64,000 nt of DNA from G965203045 sp965203045 (GCA_965203045.1 OZ241850.1:248001-312000), one strand, 5' to 3'. Shown: positions 8,179 through 18,806, numbered from the stretch's first letter. Translations and numbers: made by a program. Notes: a model not told the origin generated them from the sequence alone.

Positions 8179-8676
8179 CTATTTTTTTATAGTTTTAGGC
8201 GTTAGTAATTCAAAATCTTGAGCTTTATGCTTACCGATATTTACCCAATTATCGATGTTAAAAGATAAAATAGCAACTGCCATAGTAGGAAAATCAGCCA
8301 CTGCATCAAATGTGTAATGCTGAACTAAACTCTGTTGCGTAGGATTATGCCCCACCAGAGCTAAACTATCAATACTATTATCATTAGCCTCAATAACTTT
8401 ACACACATCATAAGCGCTAGTGTTATAAAAAGCAGATTCTTTAAGCAATATCGCACTTACTAATCCCATCTTATCTAATAAAATCTCTGCGGTAGTCAAT
8501 GCCCTTTTAGCACTGCTACTAATTACTAAATCCCAAACAATGCCCCGCTGCTTCAAAAATATCCCCATCGCTTCAGCATCACTAAACCCACGCTTACTAA
8601 GCGGATAATCAAAATCTGACAAATTTGGATTATCTCTGTCTGGCTTAGCGTGTCTGATGATGGTTAAGGTTTTCAT
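8179..8676 (-). CDS. sixA: Phosphohistidine phosphatase SixA
   Basis: A histidine-phosphatase (phosphoglycerate mutase-like) superfamily protein of 165 residues, the usual SixA size. It has the N-terminal catalytic RHAK motif (IIRHAKPDRD), the ISSSAKRALTTAEI segment and the second catalytic histidine in LVGHNPT. SixA of E. coli dephosphorylates histidine-phosphotransfer proteins and affects the nitrogen phosphotransferase pathway. Its partner here is unknown. The gene stands alone between two gene-poor stretches. Confidence 0.88.
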   Translation of the reverse strand: MKTLTIIRHAKPDRDNPNLSDFDYPLSKRGFSDAEAMGIFLKQRGIVWDLVISSSAKRALTTAEILLDKMGLVSAILLKESAFYNTSAYDVCKVIEANDNSIDSLALVGHNPTQQSLVQHYTFDAVADFPTMAVAILSFNIDNWVNIGKHKAQDFELLTPKTIKK

Positions 8677-9070
8677 TTAGAAATGTGTAGCATAACTAAA
8701 ACAAATTTATGTAAGTATTTTATGGCATCCCAATACATTTAATGTGACGATTTTAAACAATGAGACTATAACTGAAATTTTGAATATAAAATTGAAATTA
8801 AAAATAAAAAAACTAATAAAAACTTATGTGCCAAAAAAATTGGTCAGGCGATGAACAAAAAATTTGCCAGTGTTGATTATCATCTAAGAAAAACCTATAG
8901 AGTATATTAAATTTGCTGGTATTGGAATAAAAGACCAATATAGCAAAACCAAATAAGTATTAGGCGATGAGAAATTATTTAATAATTCTATTTACAAAAA
9001 CCTGATATATTGAATAGGGGCACCACTACCTCCAAGCTAGAGTAAAAATGACAAATAAACTAATATTTAT
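8677..9070 (+). pseudogene. Degraded coding remnant upstream of mog
   Basis: 394 bp without an intact gene. Plus-strand frames show broken protein-like pieces. One frame up to 8910 reads ...GQAMNKKFASVDYHLRKTYRVY and then stops. A second frame, overlapping it by a few codons, continues PIEYIKFAGIGIKDQYSKTK, meets a stop, and goes on VLGDEKLFNNSIYKNLIY. This is what a frameshifted, stop-interrupted gene looks like. I do not recognise the family. The end nearest mog presumably also carries its promoter, but none stands out. Confidence 0.4.
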
Positions 9071-9592
9071 ATGAAAAATACTAAAATTAAAGTTGGTTTT
9101 TTAACTGTTTCAGATAGAGCTTCTCAGGGAGTTTATAAAGATAGTTCTGGTCCTGCTATGCAAAAGTGGGTTAATCAGGCATTATTGTCGCCTTATGAAG
9201 TGGTTAGTAAGGTTATTGCTGATGATAAAACGACTATAGAATGGAGTTTGATTGATTTATGTGATAGGCAGGGATGTGATTTGGTACTTACTAGTGGAGG
9301 AACAGGTCCTGCTAAACGAGACGTAACTCCTGATGCAACTGCTGCTGTGTGTGAGCGAGTTTATGAGGGGTTTGGACAAGCGATGCGCGAGGTTTCACTA
9401 AAAACTGTCCCCACTGCTATTTTGTCGCGCCAAATTGCTGGGTCACGTGGTAAAAGTGTAATTATTAACCTACCGGGCAAGCCAGAAGCTATTGATGTTT
9501 GTTTGAATGCTATTTTTTTAGCGCTGCCAAAAATGTTAGAATTATTAAGCGGGGTTAATATTCAAATTGATTTGGATTTTATAGAGGGATAA
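9071..9592 (+). CDS. mog: Molybdopterin adenylyltransferase (MogA/MoaB family)
   Basis: Adenylates molybdopterin before molybdenum insertion in cofactor synthesis. The 173 residues carry the family motifs LTVSDRASQG, the TSGGTGPAKRDVTPDAT molybdopterin-binding loop and INLPGKPEAI. The length and the R/D-rich loop fit MogA slightly better than MoaB. It is followed 39 bp later by dapA on the same strand. Its presence implies molybdoenzymes in this organism, which fits with the Tat export genes at 53.8 kb. Confidence 0.9.
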   Translation: MKNTKIKVGFLTVSDRASQGVYKDSSGPAMQKWVNQALLSPYEVVSKVIADDKTTIEWSLIDLCDRQGCDLVLTSGGTGPAKRDVTPDATAAVCERVYEGFGQAMREVSLKTVPTAILSRQIAGSRGKSVIINLPGKPEAIDVCLNAIFLALPKMLELLSGVNIQIDLDFIEG

Positions 9593-9631
9593 CTGGTAAA
9601 ATTAGTCCTTATTATTACTGATTAAATTTGA

Positions 9632-10516
9632 ATGATAAAATCTTTAACTGGGTCAATTGTTGCGCTAATTACACCTATGCTAGCAAATGGCAGTATAGAT
9701 TATACTTCGCTAAAACGTCTAGTTGAATTTCATATAAAAAATACTACCACAGCCATTGTTGCTGTTGGCACTACGGGCGAGTCAGCAACGCTTAATATAG
9801 GGGAGCACTTAGAAGTAGTTAAAAAGGTTATTGAGTTTGCAAGAGGTAGAATCCCAATTATTGCAGGGACTGGGGCTAATTCTACCGCCGAAGCCATAGA
9901 GCTTAGCATTGCTGCTAAGGGTTTAGGAGCCGATTATGCTCTATTAGTTACTCCCTATTATAATAAGCCCAACCAAGAGGGTTTGTATAAACATTATAGG
10001 TTAATTGCAAATTCTACCGATATACCTCAAATTCTCTACAATGTTCCGGGAAGGACCGGAGTAAATTTGGATGTTGAAACAGTAGTACGTCTCAGTAAAA
10101 TTGACAATATTATTGGCCTTAAAGATGCAACTGGTAATTTAAATATTGCTGAGCAATTAGTTCGTAAGTGTCCGAAGGATTTCATGCTCTATAGTGGCGA
10201 TGACGAAACGGCCTTATCATTTATCGCCTTAGGTGGTAATGGCGGTATTTCTGTTACCGCTAATGTAGCTCCCAAAAAGGTCCAAGACATCTACCAAACT
10301 GCTCTGGTTGGTGATTTAACAACGGCAAGAAGTTTAGATAACGAAATCGCTCAATTACACCGAGATTTATTTGTTGAATCTAACCCAATTCCCGTTAAAT
10401 GGGCCTTGTATAAAATGGGTATGTGTACTGATGCTATTCGTCTACCGATGACTGCTTTAGATACTAATTACCGCGACCAACTTGAACAAACTCTAAAAAA
10501 TACTAAATGCTTATGA
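9632..10516 (+). CDS. dapA: 4-hydroxy-tetrahydrodipicolinate synthase
   Basis: Condenses pyruvate with aspartate semialdehyde, the first committed step to diaminopimelate and lysine. The 294-residue aldolase has the GTTGES substrate loop (two threonines), YNVPGRTG with the catalytic tyrosine, and the Schiff-base lysine in IIGLKDATGNL. It overlaps bamC by 4 nt (ATGA), the classic E. coli dapA-bamC linkage. Confidence 0.96.
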   Translation: MIKSLTGSIVALITPMLANGSIDYTSLKRLVEFHIKNTTTAIVAVGTTGESATLNIGEHLEVVKKVIEFARGRIPIIAGTGANSTAEAIELSIAAKGLGADYALLVTPYYNKPNQEGLYKHYRLIANSTDIPQILYNVPGRTGVNLDVETVVRLSKIDNIIGLKDATGNLNIAEQLVRKCPKDFMLYSGDDETALSFIALGGNGGISVTANVAPKKVQDIYQTALVGDLTTARSLDNEIAQLHRDLFVESNPIPVKWALYKMGMCTDAIRLPMTALDTNYRDQLEQTLKNTKCL

Positions 10517-11586
10517 AAACTATACTAATCATCCTCATTATGTTTAGTCTTAGCGCTTGCGATGCTATTAAGAAAATTCAAAAGCCAGAATCTGGCTATT
10601 ATTATCAAAAAAACACCACTAAAAATAGCTCTCTGGTGATTCCACCGGATTTAAGCCAGCCTAATTTTGAGCAAAATGATGTTAGTAATATCATAACTAA
10701 TAATGACAAAACACAAATTTTTATTGAACCCTCTGGTATTAAAGTAAAAAAACGCGGTAATAGACGTTATTTACAAGTTGATAAGCCTAGCGGTGATTTA
10801 TGGAACTTAACCCAAGACTTTTTGCGCGAATCTGGGTTTGTCATCAAACATTCCCAAACCAATATTGGCCTTATAGAAACCGATTATCTAAAACGAGAAT
10901 TGAACGTGCCCAAAGAACAATTAAATATAATACGCGCTTTTTTTCAAAGAACACTAAAAGCAACTTATGTCAAACCTGTAATAGATAAATTCATTGTGCG
11001 TATTGAACCGTTATCCGCTAGTAAAACTGAGATTTACCTAAGTATTAGCACCTTAGAAGAAATAGGCGCTAAATCTGGTAATACCGAAAGTGAAAATACC
11101 GAATGGCGTCTGGCTGATGCTGATATAGACCAAGAAGCGATTATGCTTTATCGATTAATGACGTATTTAGGCGGTAATATTGACGAGATTATTAAACCCA
11201 CAGATACGACGCAGGAGAAATTAATTAAAACTGAGTTAATTGACACAAACGACTACATTGTACTTAGAGTGTATCTAAACAAAGAAGAAGCATGGCGTTA
11301 TGTCTCTTGGGCACTAGATCGCTTGGAGGTTAATATTAGTGATAAAGACAAGCAAGAAGGTAGTTTTTATGTCAAATTGATAGAGGCTACCAAACAACAA
11401 AAGCAAGGTTTTTTATCACGGCTCTTTGCTAAGATTAAAAGCGCCCAAACTTTTCAAATTTTGGTGCAACAAATTAACCAGAATTTTAGCGAAGTGTCAC
11501 TCAAAGTTCTATCTACTACTGATGGTAAACACCAACAATTTAGTCGTGAATTTCTAACTAATATTAGTGAGCAAATAACAAATTAA
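10513..11586 (+). CDS. bamC: Outer-membrane assembly lipoprotein BamC (NlpB)
   Basis: BamC is an accessory lipoprotein of the BamABCDE complex that inserts beta-barrel proteins. The N-terminus MKTILIILIMFSLSAC is a lipoprotein signal with lipobox LSAC. Family-like segments follow: SLVIPPDLSQP, then two helix-grip-like domains (around residues 85-210 and 240-350). The start at 10513 is chosen because it gives the ATGA overlap with the dapA stop; an ATG 6 nt earlier (10507) is possible. The stop is immediately followed by the DNA ligase ATG. Confidence 0.88.
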   Translation: MKTILIILIMFSLSACDAIKKIQKPESGYYYQKNTTKNSSLVIPPDLSQPNFEQNDVSNIITNNDKTQIFIEPSGIKVKKRGNRRYLQVDKPSGDLWNLTQDFLRESGFVIKHSQTNIGLIETDYLKRELNVPKEQLNIIRAFFQRTLKATYVKPVIDKFIVRIEPLSASKTEIYLSISTLEEIGAKSGNTESENTEWRLADADIDQEAIMLYRLMTYLGGNIDEIIKPTDTTQEKLIKTELIDTNDYIVLRVYLNKEEAWRYVSWALDRLEVNISDKDKQEGSFYVKLIEATKQQKQGFLSRLFAKIKSAQTFQILVQQINQNFSEVSLKVLSTTDGKHQQFSREFLTNISEQITN

Positions 11587-13503
11587 ATGACTATTAGTAG
11601 TCCAAATAAACTCACAAAAAAACAAATACTTGCTATTGCCAATCAAAGCACTTTATTGTCAAACTTAGATGATGAACAACTAAGCCAATTTTGTATTTAT
11701 GCTAACCAAACCTACCGTGCTGGCAAACCTGTTATAAGTGATGAAGATTATGATTTTATTTACTTAGCAGCACTAAAAAAAAGAAATCCTGCCCACCCAT
11801 TACTAACCCAAGTAGAGCCAGAGGAACAAGCCTTTTCTAGCCAAAAATATCGCCTGCCAAAACCTATGCTCTCCACCGATAAGGCTTATACTTGGACTGA
11901 AGTTGAGAATTGGTTAAATCGAATTACCAAATCTGCTACTCAGATTAATTTAACCCTCCATAACATTCAAATTCAAGCAACACCCAAACTAGACGGCTTT
12001 GCTGCCTTTGATGATGGCAAAGTTCTCTATACGAGAGGTGATGGTAAAAGCGGAAGTGATATTAGTCGAGTTTTTAAACGTGGTCTTAGCGTTTTTAATG
12101 AGCAAAACCGTGGTTTAGGTGCTGGTGAAATCGTAGTCCAAAAATCTTATTTTAAAAAATATTTAAGCAAACATTTTGATTTTCCGCGCAATTTTCAAGC
12201 TAGTATTATCAAAGAAAAAGAATTGGATAACTTTACTAAAAAAGCCATTAACGATAAAGCAGCACTATTTGTGCCCTTTGTTAGTTTGCCTAAATGGCAA
12301 GGCAGTATTGATGATTTTCGCAACAATTTTGACACTATTGTTGAGCAATGTTTTACAGCAGTTGATTTCAATATTGACGGGGTGGTATTAGCGGTTACAA
12401 ACCCAAAAATACAGCAAACAATGGGCAGTACGCGTAAATTCCACCGCTGGCAATTAGCGTTCAAGGAGAATAAAGCCAAAGCCCAAGTAAAAGTGCTTGA
12501 AATCACTCCTCAGGTCGGTCGCACTGGTAAAATTACCCCAGTTGTGGAACTTGAACCTACTTTATTAAGCGGAGCTACACTTAGACGCGCTAGTGCCCAT
12601 CACTATGGTTTTGTTAAAGAGCAAAATTTAGGCACAAATAGTGTAGTTGAACTTACCAGAAGCGGCTTGGTGATTCCTAAAATTAATAAGGTATTAAAAG
12701 CAACTAAGGCGCAAATTCCAACTAACTGTCCTAGTTGTAATACTAAATTAGTGTGGCAAAGAGATTTTCTAACTTGCCCTAATCAAAAAAATTGCAAGCA
12801 ACAACACGTTTTAAGTATATTATTTTTCTTTTCAACACTTGATAATAATAATGGTTTTGGCTTAGCAACCATTGAAAAGCTTTATGCAAATAGCATACAA
12901 ACGCTTAGGGCAATTTACCAACTTAATCACAAGCAACTAACAAGCTTAGGTTTTGGTGATAAAATCAGCACAAACCTACTTGCCGAACTAGAAAAATCTA
13001 AAACCAATCTTATTGAAGACTGGCGATTACTCGCCGCTTTTGGTATTAGTCGTCTTGGTCTTGGAAATAGTGAAAAATTATTGCAACATTATCCACTGGC
13101 TAATATTTTTAATTTAAGCAAAGAGCAAATTGGTAACACCCCAGGATTTGCTGATATAACAGCATCTGGTGTCGTTGATGGTCTTAGCAAAATTAAGACT
13201 ATTTTTGCTGAGTTAATAGCAATAACTGGTGGTTTTAATTTAGAAATAACTCCATTATTAAAAAAGCAATCTACAACAAAATTTAATAACTTGACTATTA
13301 TATTTAGTGGCAAAATGCACGCTGATAGACAAAAAATGCAAAAACGAGCTAAACAACTCGGCTTTAAAGTGCTAACAAGTGTTTCTAAAAAGTGTAATTA
13401 TCTGGTTGTAGGAGAAAAAGTGGGGCAAAGTAAACTAAGTAAAGCCAGAAAGTATGGCATAAAAATCGTAACCGAAGCAGACTATTTAGAGATGATAAAA
13501 TGA
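11587..13503 (+). CDS. ligA: NAD+-dependent DNA ligase, divergent LigA
   Basis: Seals nicks in DNA using NAD+. The 638 residues include a domain-Ia-like N-terminus (YRAGKPVISDEDYDF), the adenylation motif with nucleophilic lysine PKLDGFAAF, and RGDGKSGSDIS. There is also an OB-fold region, a four-cysteine zinc finger (CPSC...CPNQKNC), helix-hairpin-helix repeats and a C-terminal BRCT domain (about 565-638). It is shorter and more divergent than E. coli LigA (671); the usual KLDGLA and TRGDG-TGEDVT strings are altered. It begins on the base after the bamC stop and overlaps hemH by 4 nt. Confidence 0.88.
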   Translation: MTISSPNKLTKKQILAIANQSTLLSNLDDEQLSQFCIYANQTYRAGKPVISDEDYDFIYLAALKKRNPAHPLLTQVEPEEQAFSSQKYRLPKPMLSTDKAYTWTEVENWLNRITKSATQINLTLHNIQIQATPKLDGFAAFDDGKVLYTRGDGKSGSDISRVFKRGLSVFNEQNRGLGAGEIVVQKSYFKKYLSKHFDFPRNFQASIIKEKELDNFTKKAINDKAALFVPFVSLPKWQGSIDDFRNNFDTIVEQCFTAVDFNIDGVVLAVTNPKIQQTMGSTRKFHRWQLAFKENKAKAQVKVLEITPQVGRTGKITPVVELEPTLLSGATLRRASAHHYGFVKEQNLGTNSVVELTRSGLVIPKINKVLKATKAQIPTNCPSCNTKLVWQRDFLTCPNQKNCKQQHVLSILFFFSTLDNNNGFGLATIEKLYANSIQTLRAIYQLNHKQLTSLGFGDKISTNLLAELEKSKTNLIEDWRLLAAFGISRLGLGNSEKLLQHYPLANIFNLSKEQIGNTPGFADITASGVVDGLSKIKTIFAELIAITGGFNLEITPLLKKQSTTKFNNLTIIFSGKMHADRQKMQKRAKQLGFKVLTSVSKKCNYLVVGEKVGQSKLSKARKYGIKIVTEADYLEMIK

Positions 13504-14471
13504 GTAAAATTGGTGTTTTGATAACTAATTTAGGCACGCCTGATTCTCCAAGTACCAGCGCGGTTAGAAAATATTTAAGAGAATTTTTATCCGATAAACG
13601 CGTAGTAAATCTGCCAAAATGGTTGTGGCAAATTATCCTAAACTTGGTAATTCTACCAACTAGGCCCCCCAAAACTGCTAAGGCTTATAAAAGTATTTGG
13701 ACTAAAGACGGTTCACCATTGCTATCTATTTCTAAAAAGCAATGCCAAGCAATCACCAGCTACCTAAACCAAAAAAACTGTGACGTAATTACCAAACTTA
13801 GTATGCGCTATGGTAATCCCAGCCTAGCACTTGTCATAGATGAATTATTAGAGCGCAAAATCACCAAACTTATCGTGCTACCATTATACCCGCAATACTC
13901 TGCAACTACCACTGCCAGCACCTTTGATGAAATTAGCCGCATACTTAGGAAAAAACGCAATATTCCAACTTTGAATTTTATTAGTAATTATTATAATCAT
14001 TCAGGCTACATTGCCGCGCTAGCAAAAAGTATTGAAGATTTTTGGCAGCAACACCAAAAAGCAGAAAAACTAATTATGTCTTTTCATGGCTTACCCCAAG
14101 CCCATATTGACGCGGGTGATTGTTACTATAAGCAATGTAAAAGCACAGCAACTGCATTGGCTAAAAAATTGGGATTAAAAAACGATGATTATGTACTCAG
14201 TTTTCAATCGCGTCTGGGAAGCGCTAAATGGATAAGTCCTTACACTGATAAAACAATTAAATCTCTAGCTAGCTCAGGCATTCAATCAGTCCAAGTAGTA
14301 TGTCCAGGTTTTAGCGCTGATTGTTTAGAAACTTTAGAAGAAATTGCAATAGAAAATAAGTCTGGTTTTCTTGGGGCGGGTGGCAGTAGCTATCAATATA
14401 TTCCTTGTTTAAATAATAGACAAGACCATATTGCTTTTTTAAGCGAACTAATAATTACTCAAATAAAATGA
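13500..14471 (+). CDS. hemH: Ferrochelatase
   Basis: Inserts ferrous iron into protoporphyrin IX, the last step of heme synthesis. The 323 residues start with GVLITNLGTPDSP and contain the SFHGLP motif with the metal-binding histidine, YKQCKSTA, the WISPYTD segment and CLETLEEI with the conserved glutamate. The ATG overlaps the ligase stop (ATGA). The 3' end overlaps the cbiX start, coupling two tetrapyrrole chelatases. Confidence 0.95.
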   Translation: MSKIGVLITNLGTPDSPSTSAVRKYLREFLSDKRVVNLPKWLWQIILNLVILPTRPPKTAKAYKSIWTKDGSPLLSISKKQCQAITSYLNQKNCDVITKLSMRYGNPSLALVIDELLERKITKLIVLPLYPQYSATTTASTFDEISRILRKKRNIPTLNFISNYYNHSGYIAALAKSIEDFWQQHQKAEKLIMSFHGLPQAHIDAGDCYYKQCKSTATALAKKLGLKNDDYVLSFQSRLGSAKWISPYTDKTIKSLASSGIQSVQVVCPGFSADCLETLEEIAIENKSGFLGAGGSSYQYIPCLNNRQDHIAFLSELIITQIK

Positions 14472-14827
14472 AAAGTCTATTGATTATCGCTCATGGCTCA
14501 AAAAAAGAAGCTTCTAATAAGGAGATATGTGAAATGGCTGGTAAAATGAACAAGCAAAATACCAATTTTGACCTAGTAAGCGCTGGCTTTTTAGAACTAA
14601 CCAAACCAAACATACCAACCGCTATCAATTATCAAATAGCACAAGGCGCGGACGAAGTGGTGGTTTTGCCATATTTTCTGTCTAAAGGCAAACATGTTAG
14701 TATCGACATACCAGAACAAGTAGCCATTGCCCAAGCGCAAAATCCGAACATAAAAATTGACATCAAGCCTTACATAGGTTCAGCCAATGTTATGCCTGAC
14801 TTAATTTTACAACTTGCTAACTTATAG
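14468..14827 (+). CDS. cbiX: Short CbiX/SirB-type sirohydrochlorin chelatase
   Basis: A 119-residue single-domain chelatase of the small CbiX type. It begins LLIIAHGSKKEASN, with a metal-ligand histidine, and has the second histidine in KGKHVSIDIPEQV; VVLPYFLSKG is a family signature. Such proteins insert cobalt or iron into sirohydrochlorin. With hemH directly upstream (ATGA overlap), iron insertion to make siroheme is plausible, which would serve sulfite reductase-type enzymes. The metal preference cannot be read from sequence. Confidence 0.85.
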   Translation: MKSLLIIAHGSKKEASNKEICEMAGKMNKQNTNFDLVSAGFLELTKPNIPTAINYQIAQGADEVVVLPYFLSKGKHVSIDIPEQVAIAQAQNPNIKIDIKPYIGSANVMPDLILQLANL

Positions 14828-14925
14828 CTTCATAGTAAAAAGAGTATACAACAATCCAACATCATTTGATTTTTAAAAGTTTAGTATAATCATTTAGCTA
14901 ATCACTCCAATACTAAGTTTTAGAA

Positions 14926-17900
14926 CTATCCTACCCAAACCCTAGCATTTTCAAATAGTCGAAACCACGGTGATTTTTTACTGATATCATCAGTTGTCCA
15001 ACTCATTTGAATATTGCGAAAAACTCTTTCGGGATGAGGCATCATAATGGTAATACGACCATCATTATTGCAAACACCAGCTATTGCATTAAAAGAACCA
15101 TTAGGGTTGTGAGGATAGGTTTGAGTGGGATTACCGCTATGGTCAATGTATTGCATCACGGTATTAGTAGCCTTGATGGTATTAGTAAATATAGCGCGAC
15201 CCTCGCTATGGGCGGTAGGAATAGGGAGTTTGCTGTTTACCATATCTTTTAGTAGGATTGAATTAGATTTATTGATTATAACCGATGAAAAACGCGCTTC
15301 AAATTGAGCAGAAGTATTGATTCTGAATCGGGGGAAATGGCTAGCACCGGGGATAATTTTGGTTAGCTCTGATAACATTTGACAACCGTTGCACACGCCC
15401 AAAGTAAAAGTATCAGTGCGACTAAAAAACTCAGCAAACTCATCATAAGTTTTACTATTGTGCAAAATTGCATTTGCCCAACCACGCCCAGCGCCAAGCA
15501 CATCACCGTAAGAAAAACCGCCACAAGCGACTAAACCTTTAAAAGTATTTAAACTAACACGGCCACTGATAATATCGCTCATATGGACATCAACTGCGCA
15601 AAAGCCAGCTTCGGTAAAAGCTGCTGCCATCTCAATTTGTCCATTGGTGCCTTGCTCACGCAAAATAGCGATTTTAGGTTTTATTTTTTGATGCAAATAA
15701 GGAGTGCTTATAGGCGCGTTATCAAAACTAGCACTACTAACTAAACCTTTGGTATTATTAGTAATATCTTCATATTCTTGCCGAGCGCAATTGGGGTTGT
15801 CACGCAGTTTAGCTAACTCATAAGAAGTTTTTGCCCATAATTGTTGTAATTTGATACGTTCACGACTATAGATTTTGTTGCCATCATGGCTGTAAATATT
15901 TATATTGTCTTGTTGGTTAATAGTGGCAATTTTATGAACTAAGTGCGCTAATTTATGGTGTTTTAATAATTGCATTACCTCATTCTTATTATCAGTAAAC
16001 ACCTGAATTACACAGCCTAATTCCTCACTAAACAGCCCGTCTATATTACCAATTTTAATATCTAAACCACAATTGCTTGCAAATGCCATCTCTAATAAAG
16101 TAATAATAACACCACCATCAGAGCGGTCGTGATAAGCAGCAATCAGCCCGCCTTTATTAAGCTTGTTAATGGCGCTAAAGAAGTTTTTAAAAGCAGGTAC
16201 ATCATCTAAATCTGGTGTGGTTTTACCAGTTTGATTATACACTTGCGCTAAGCAAGAACCACCAAGGCGATTTTTACCGCCGCCAAGGTCAATCAACCAC
16301 AATTCGCTAGTATTTTTAGTGTCTAATAATGACGTTTTTTGCCATCTAACATCTCTAGTTTTAGCAAAAGCGGAAATAATTAGAGATAGCGGTGCTACCA
16401 CTGATTTCTGCTCATCACCATCCCGCCAAACTGTTTTCATAAAAAGCGAATCTTTACCCACTGGAATTGTCAAACCTAAAGCTGGACAAAGATCCATTCC
16501 CACTGCTTCAACTGCTGCAAAAAGCCTAGCATCTTCACCTTCATAACCACTGGCACACATCCAATTTGCCGATAAGTTAATATGCTTTAAATCAGCAACA
16601 TAACCGCCTAAAAGGTTGGTAATCGCCTCACCAACGCTCATTCTTGCAGCAGCTGCAGCATTATTTAGAGCAGACGGAGCACGCTCGCCAATTGCCATTA
16701 TCTCACCACTAAAACCAATATAATCATTATTGGTAATAGCACAATCGGCCACAGGCACTTGGTAAGGACCTACCATTTGGTCGCGAGCAACTAAACCGCT
16801 AATACTTCTATCGCCTATGGTAATTAAGAAATTTTTACTAGCAATAGTAGGTAGTTGTAATAGTCTTATAAGCGCTTCATCAAGTTTAATATCAGCGCTA
16901 TTAAACTCTCTAAGTTCTAAGTTTTTACTAACAACATCTTTTTGCATTCTTGGCGGCTTACCAAATAGCATATCAAGCGGCATATCTATGGGGATATTAT
17001 TAAATAGACTATCTTTTAGCACTAAATTTTTTTCCTCAGTGGCATAACCCAACACCGCAAAAGGAGCGCGCTCGCGTTTGCAAATCTGACTAAAAATTTT
17101 AAGCGATTTTTGATCAATAACAAGCAGATAACGTTCTTGTGACTCATTACACCAAATCTGTAGTGGACTCATACTTTGATCATCGCTAGGTATATTTCTA
17201 AGCTCAAAAACTCCACCTCTTCCGCTATCATTTACTAGCTCTGGTGTACCATTACTTAGCCCACCAGCACCAATATCGTGAATGGCGATAATAGGATTAT
17301 TATCCAAATTAGCACAATAATCAATCACTTCTTGACATCTTCTTTGCATCTCCGCATTTGCCCTTTGCACTGAGGCGAAATCCAGCTCCTCACTTTGACT
17401 ACCACTGCCAATACTAGAAGCAGTGCCACCACCAAGTCCAATTAGCATAGCAGGACCGCCTAGAGCAATAATAATACTAGTTACTGGAATTTTGCCTTTT
17501 TTGATATGGTTTTGCCTAATATGGCCCAGACCACCAGCAAGCATAATCGGCTTATGATAACCGCGTACAACACCTGCAACCCATTGTTCGTAAATACGAA
17601 AATAGCCGCATAAATTGGGGCGGCCAAACTCATTGTTATAATTCGCAGCGCCAATAGGAGCTTCTAACATAATTTGTAGCGCTGAAGAAATGCTACTAGG
17701 TTTGCCATAATCAATTTCCCAACTTTGCCTAGCGCCGTCAATTTTTAAATTAGACACACTAAAACCACACAAACTTGCCTTAGGCTTAGAGCCACGGCCA
17801 GTTGCGCCCTCATCACGAATCTCACCACCACTACCGGTTGCAGAACCAGCATAGGGGGCAATTGCTGTTGGATGATTGTGAGTTTCCACCTTTATTAACA

Positions 17901-18741
17901 CCGCTTTGGGCTCAAAACTACTTTGATAGTAACCTCTAGCATTAGGCGCAAAACGTTTGGCGCTAAAACCTTCCATCACCGCCGCATTATCAATATAGGC
18001 AGATAACAACCCTGAAGCACGTTTAGCATAAGTATTTTTAATCATTGCAAATGGACTAAGCGGTTTGCTATTACCATCAATAGTCCAATTAGCGTTAAAA
18101 ATTTTGTGGCGACAATGCTCAGAGTTAGCTTGGGCAAACATCATTAATTCAATATCGTTAGGATTTCTGTCTAATTTTTTAAAATTTTTTAATAAATAAT
18201 CAATCTCAGTAGCATTTAGGGATAGACCAAGCTCAGTATTTGCCCGTGTTAAGGCTTTGCGACCTCCGCTTAAAATATCAATACTAATCATTGATTTAGG
18301 CTTGTGGTCATTAAACAATAAATGGGCGTCATCTAAACTTACAAGCAAGGTTTCTACCATTTTATCCATAATAATATCTAACACTGTTTCTTTATTATAA
18401 ATAGCGCTGTTGAAATGATAAATTATCGCGCGTTCTAGTCTTATAATTTTATTAAGACCGCATAGACGGACAATATCGGTTGCTTTAGATGACCACGGTG
18501 AAATAGTTGCTAGTCTAGGTGCGATAATAATGTTATTATTAGTTTTAATACCAATTTTTGGGGCATAATTAAGAAGTTGATTAAGTATTTGTTGTTGTTT
18601 TTGATTTAACTCGGATTGTAAATGGACAAAATGGACAAATTCGGTTGCTACTATACTAATACCTAACGATTGTAATTTATTATTTAATGCTGCTTGCCTA
18701 AAGTCGCTCAGCGCGCGAATATTCTTAAAAATTTTTACCAT
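14926..18741 (-). CDS. purL: Phosphoribosylformylglycinamidine synthase (large, single-chain)
   Basis: Catalyses the fourth step of purine synthesis, FGAR plus glutamine plus ATP to FGAM. At 1271 residues it is the fused proteobacterial type: N-terminal PurS-like part, linker, two AIRS-like ATP-binding halves ([35 protein letters not shown]) and a C-terminal glutamine amidotransferase. The amidotransferase cysteine is in LGVCNGCQM near residue 1135 and its His/Glu in MPHPERVF. It is convergent with cbiX and divergent from ampD. It appears complete and undamaged. Confidence 0.97.
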   Translation of the reverse strand: MVKIFKNIRALSDFRQAALNNKLQSLGISIVATEFVHFVHLQSELNQKQQQILNQLLNYAPKIGIKTNNNIIIAPRLATISPWSSKATDIVRLCGLNKIIRLERAIIYHFNSAIYNKETVLDIIMDKMVETLLVSLDDAHLLFNDHKPKSMISIDILSGGRKALTRANTELGLSLNATEIDYLLKNFKKLDRNPNDIELMMFAQANSEHCRHKIFNANWTIDGNSKPLSPFAMIKNTYAKRASGLLSAYIDNAAVMEGFSAKRFAPNARGYYQSSFEPKAVLIKVETHNHPTAIAPYAGSATGSGGEIRDEGATGRGSKPKASLCGFSVSNLKIDGARQSWEIDYGKPSSISSALQIMLEAPIGAANYNNEFGRPNLCGYFRIYEQWVAGVVRGYHKPIMLAGGLGHIRQNHIKKGKIPVTSIIIALGGPAMLIGLGGGTASSIGSGSQSEELDFASVQRANAEMQRRCQEVIDYCANLDNNPIIAIHDIGAGGLSNGTPELVNDSGRGGVFELRNIPSDDQSMSPLQIWCNESQERYLLVIDQKSLKIFSQICKRERAPFAVLGYATEEKNLVLKDSLFNNIPIDMPLDMLFGKPPRMQKDVVSKNLELREFNSADIKLDEALIRLLQLPTIASKNFLITIGDRSISGLVARDQMVGPYQVPVADCAITNNDYIGFSGEIMAIGERAPSALNNAAAAARMSVGEAITNLLGGYVADLKHINLSANWMCASGYEGEDARLFAAVEAVGMDLCPALGLTIPVGKDSLFMKTVWRDGDEQKSVVAPLSLIISAFAKTRDVRWQKTSLLDTKNTSELWLIDLGGGKNRLGGSCLAQVYNQTGKTTPDLDDVPAFKNFFSAINKLNKGGLIAAYHDRSDGGVIITLLEMAFASNCGLDIKIGNIDGLFSEELGCVIQVFTDNKNEVMQLLKHHKLAHLVHKIATINQQDNINIYSHDGNKIYSRERIKLQQLWAKTSYELAKLRDNPNCARQEYEDITNNTKGLVSSASFDNAPISTPYLHQKIKPKIAILREQGTNGQIEMAAAFTEAGFCAVDVHMSDIISGRVSLNTFKGLVACGGFSYGDVLGAGRGWANAILHNSKTYDEFAEFFSRTDTFTLGVCNGCQMLSELTKIIPGASHFPRFRINTSAQFEARFSSVIINKSNSILLKDMVNSKLPIPTAHSEGRAIFTNTIKATNTVMQYIDHSGNPTQTYPHNPNGSFNAIAGVCNNDGRITIMMPHPERVFRNIQMSWTTDDISKKSPWFRLFENARVWVG

Positions 18742-18782
18742 TTATAATCAACAAATTTGAATTTTATAACCAGTTTAAGATG

Positions 18783-18806
18783 GCATAATTATACATTTAA
18801 TTATGC
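18783..18806. promoter_or_regulatory. 9-bp perfect inverted repeat between purL and ampD
   Basis: GCATAATTA (18783-18791), a 6-nt spacer and TAATTATGC (18798-18806) form a perfect dyad in the 102-bp divergent gap. Placed 37 nt before the ampD start and 42 nt before purL, it could be an operator for either gene. It does not resemble the enteric PurR box. Minus-strand TATAAT-like sequence overlaps it. Confidence 0.35.
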
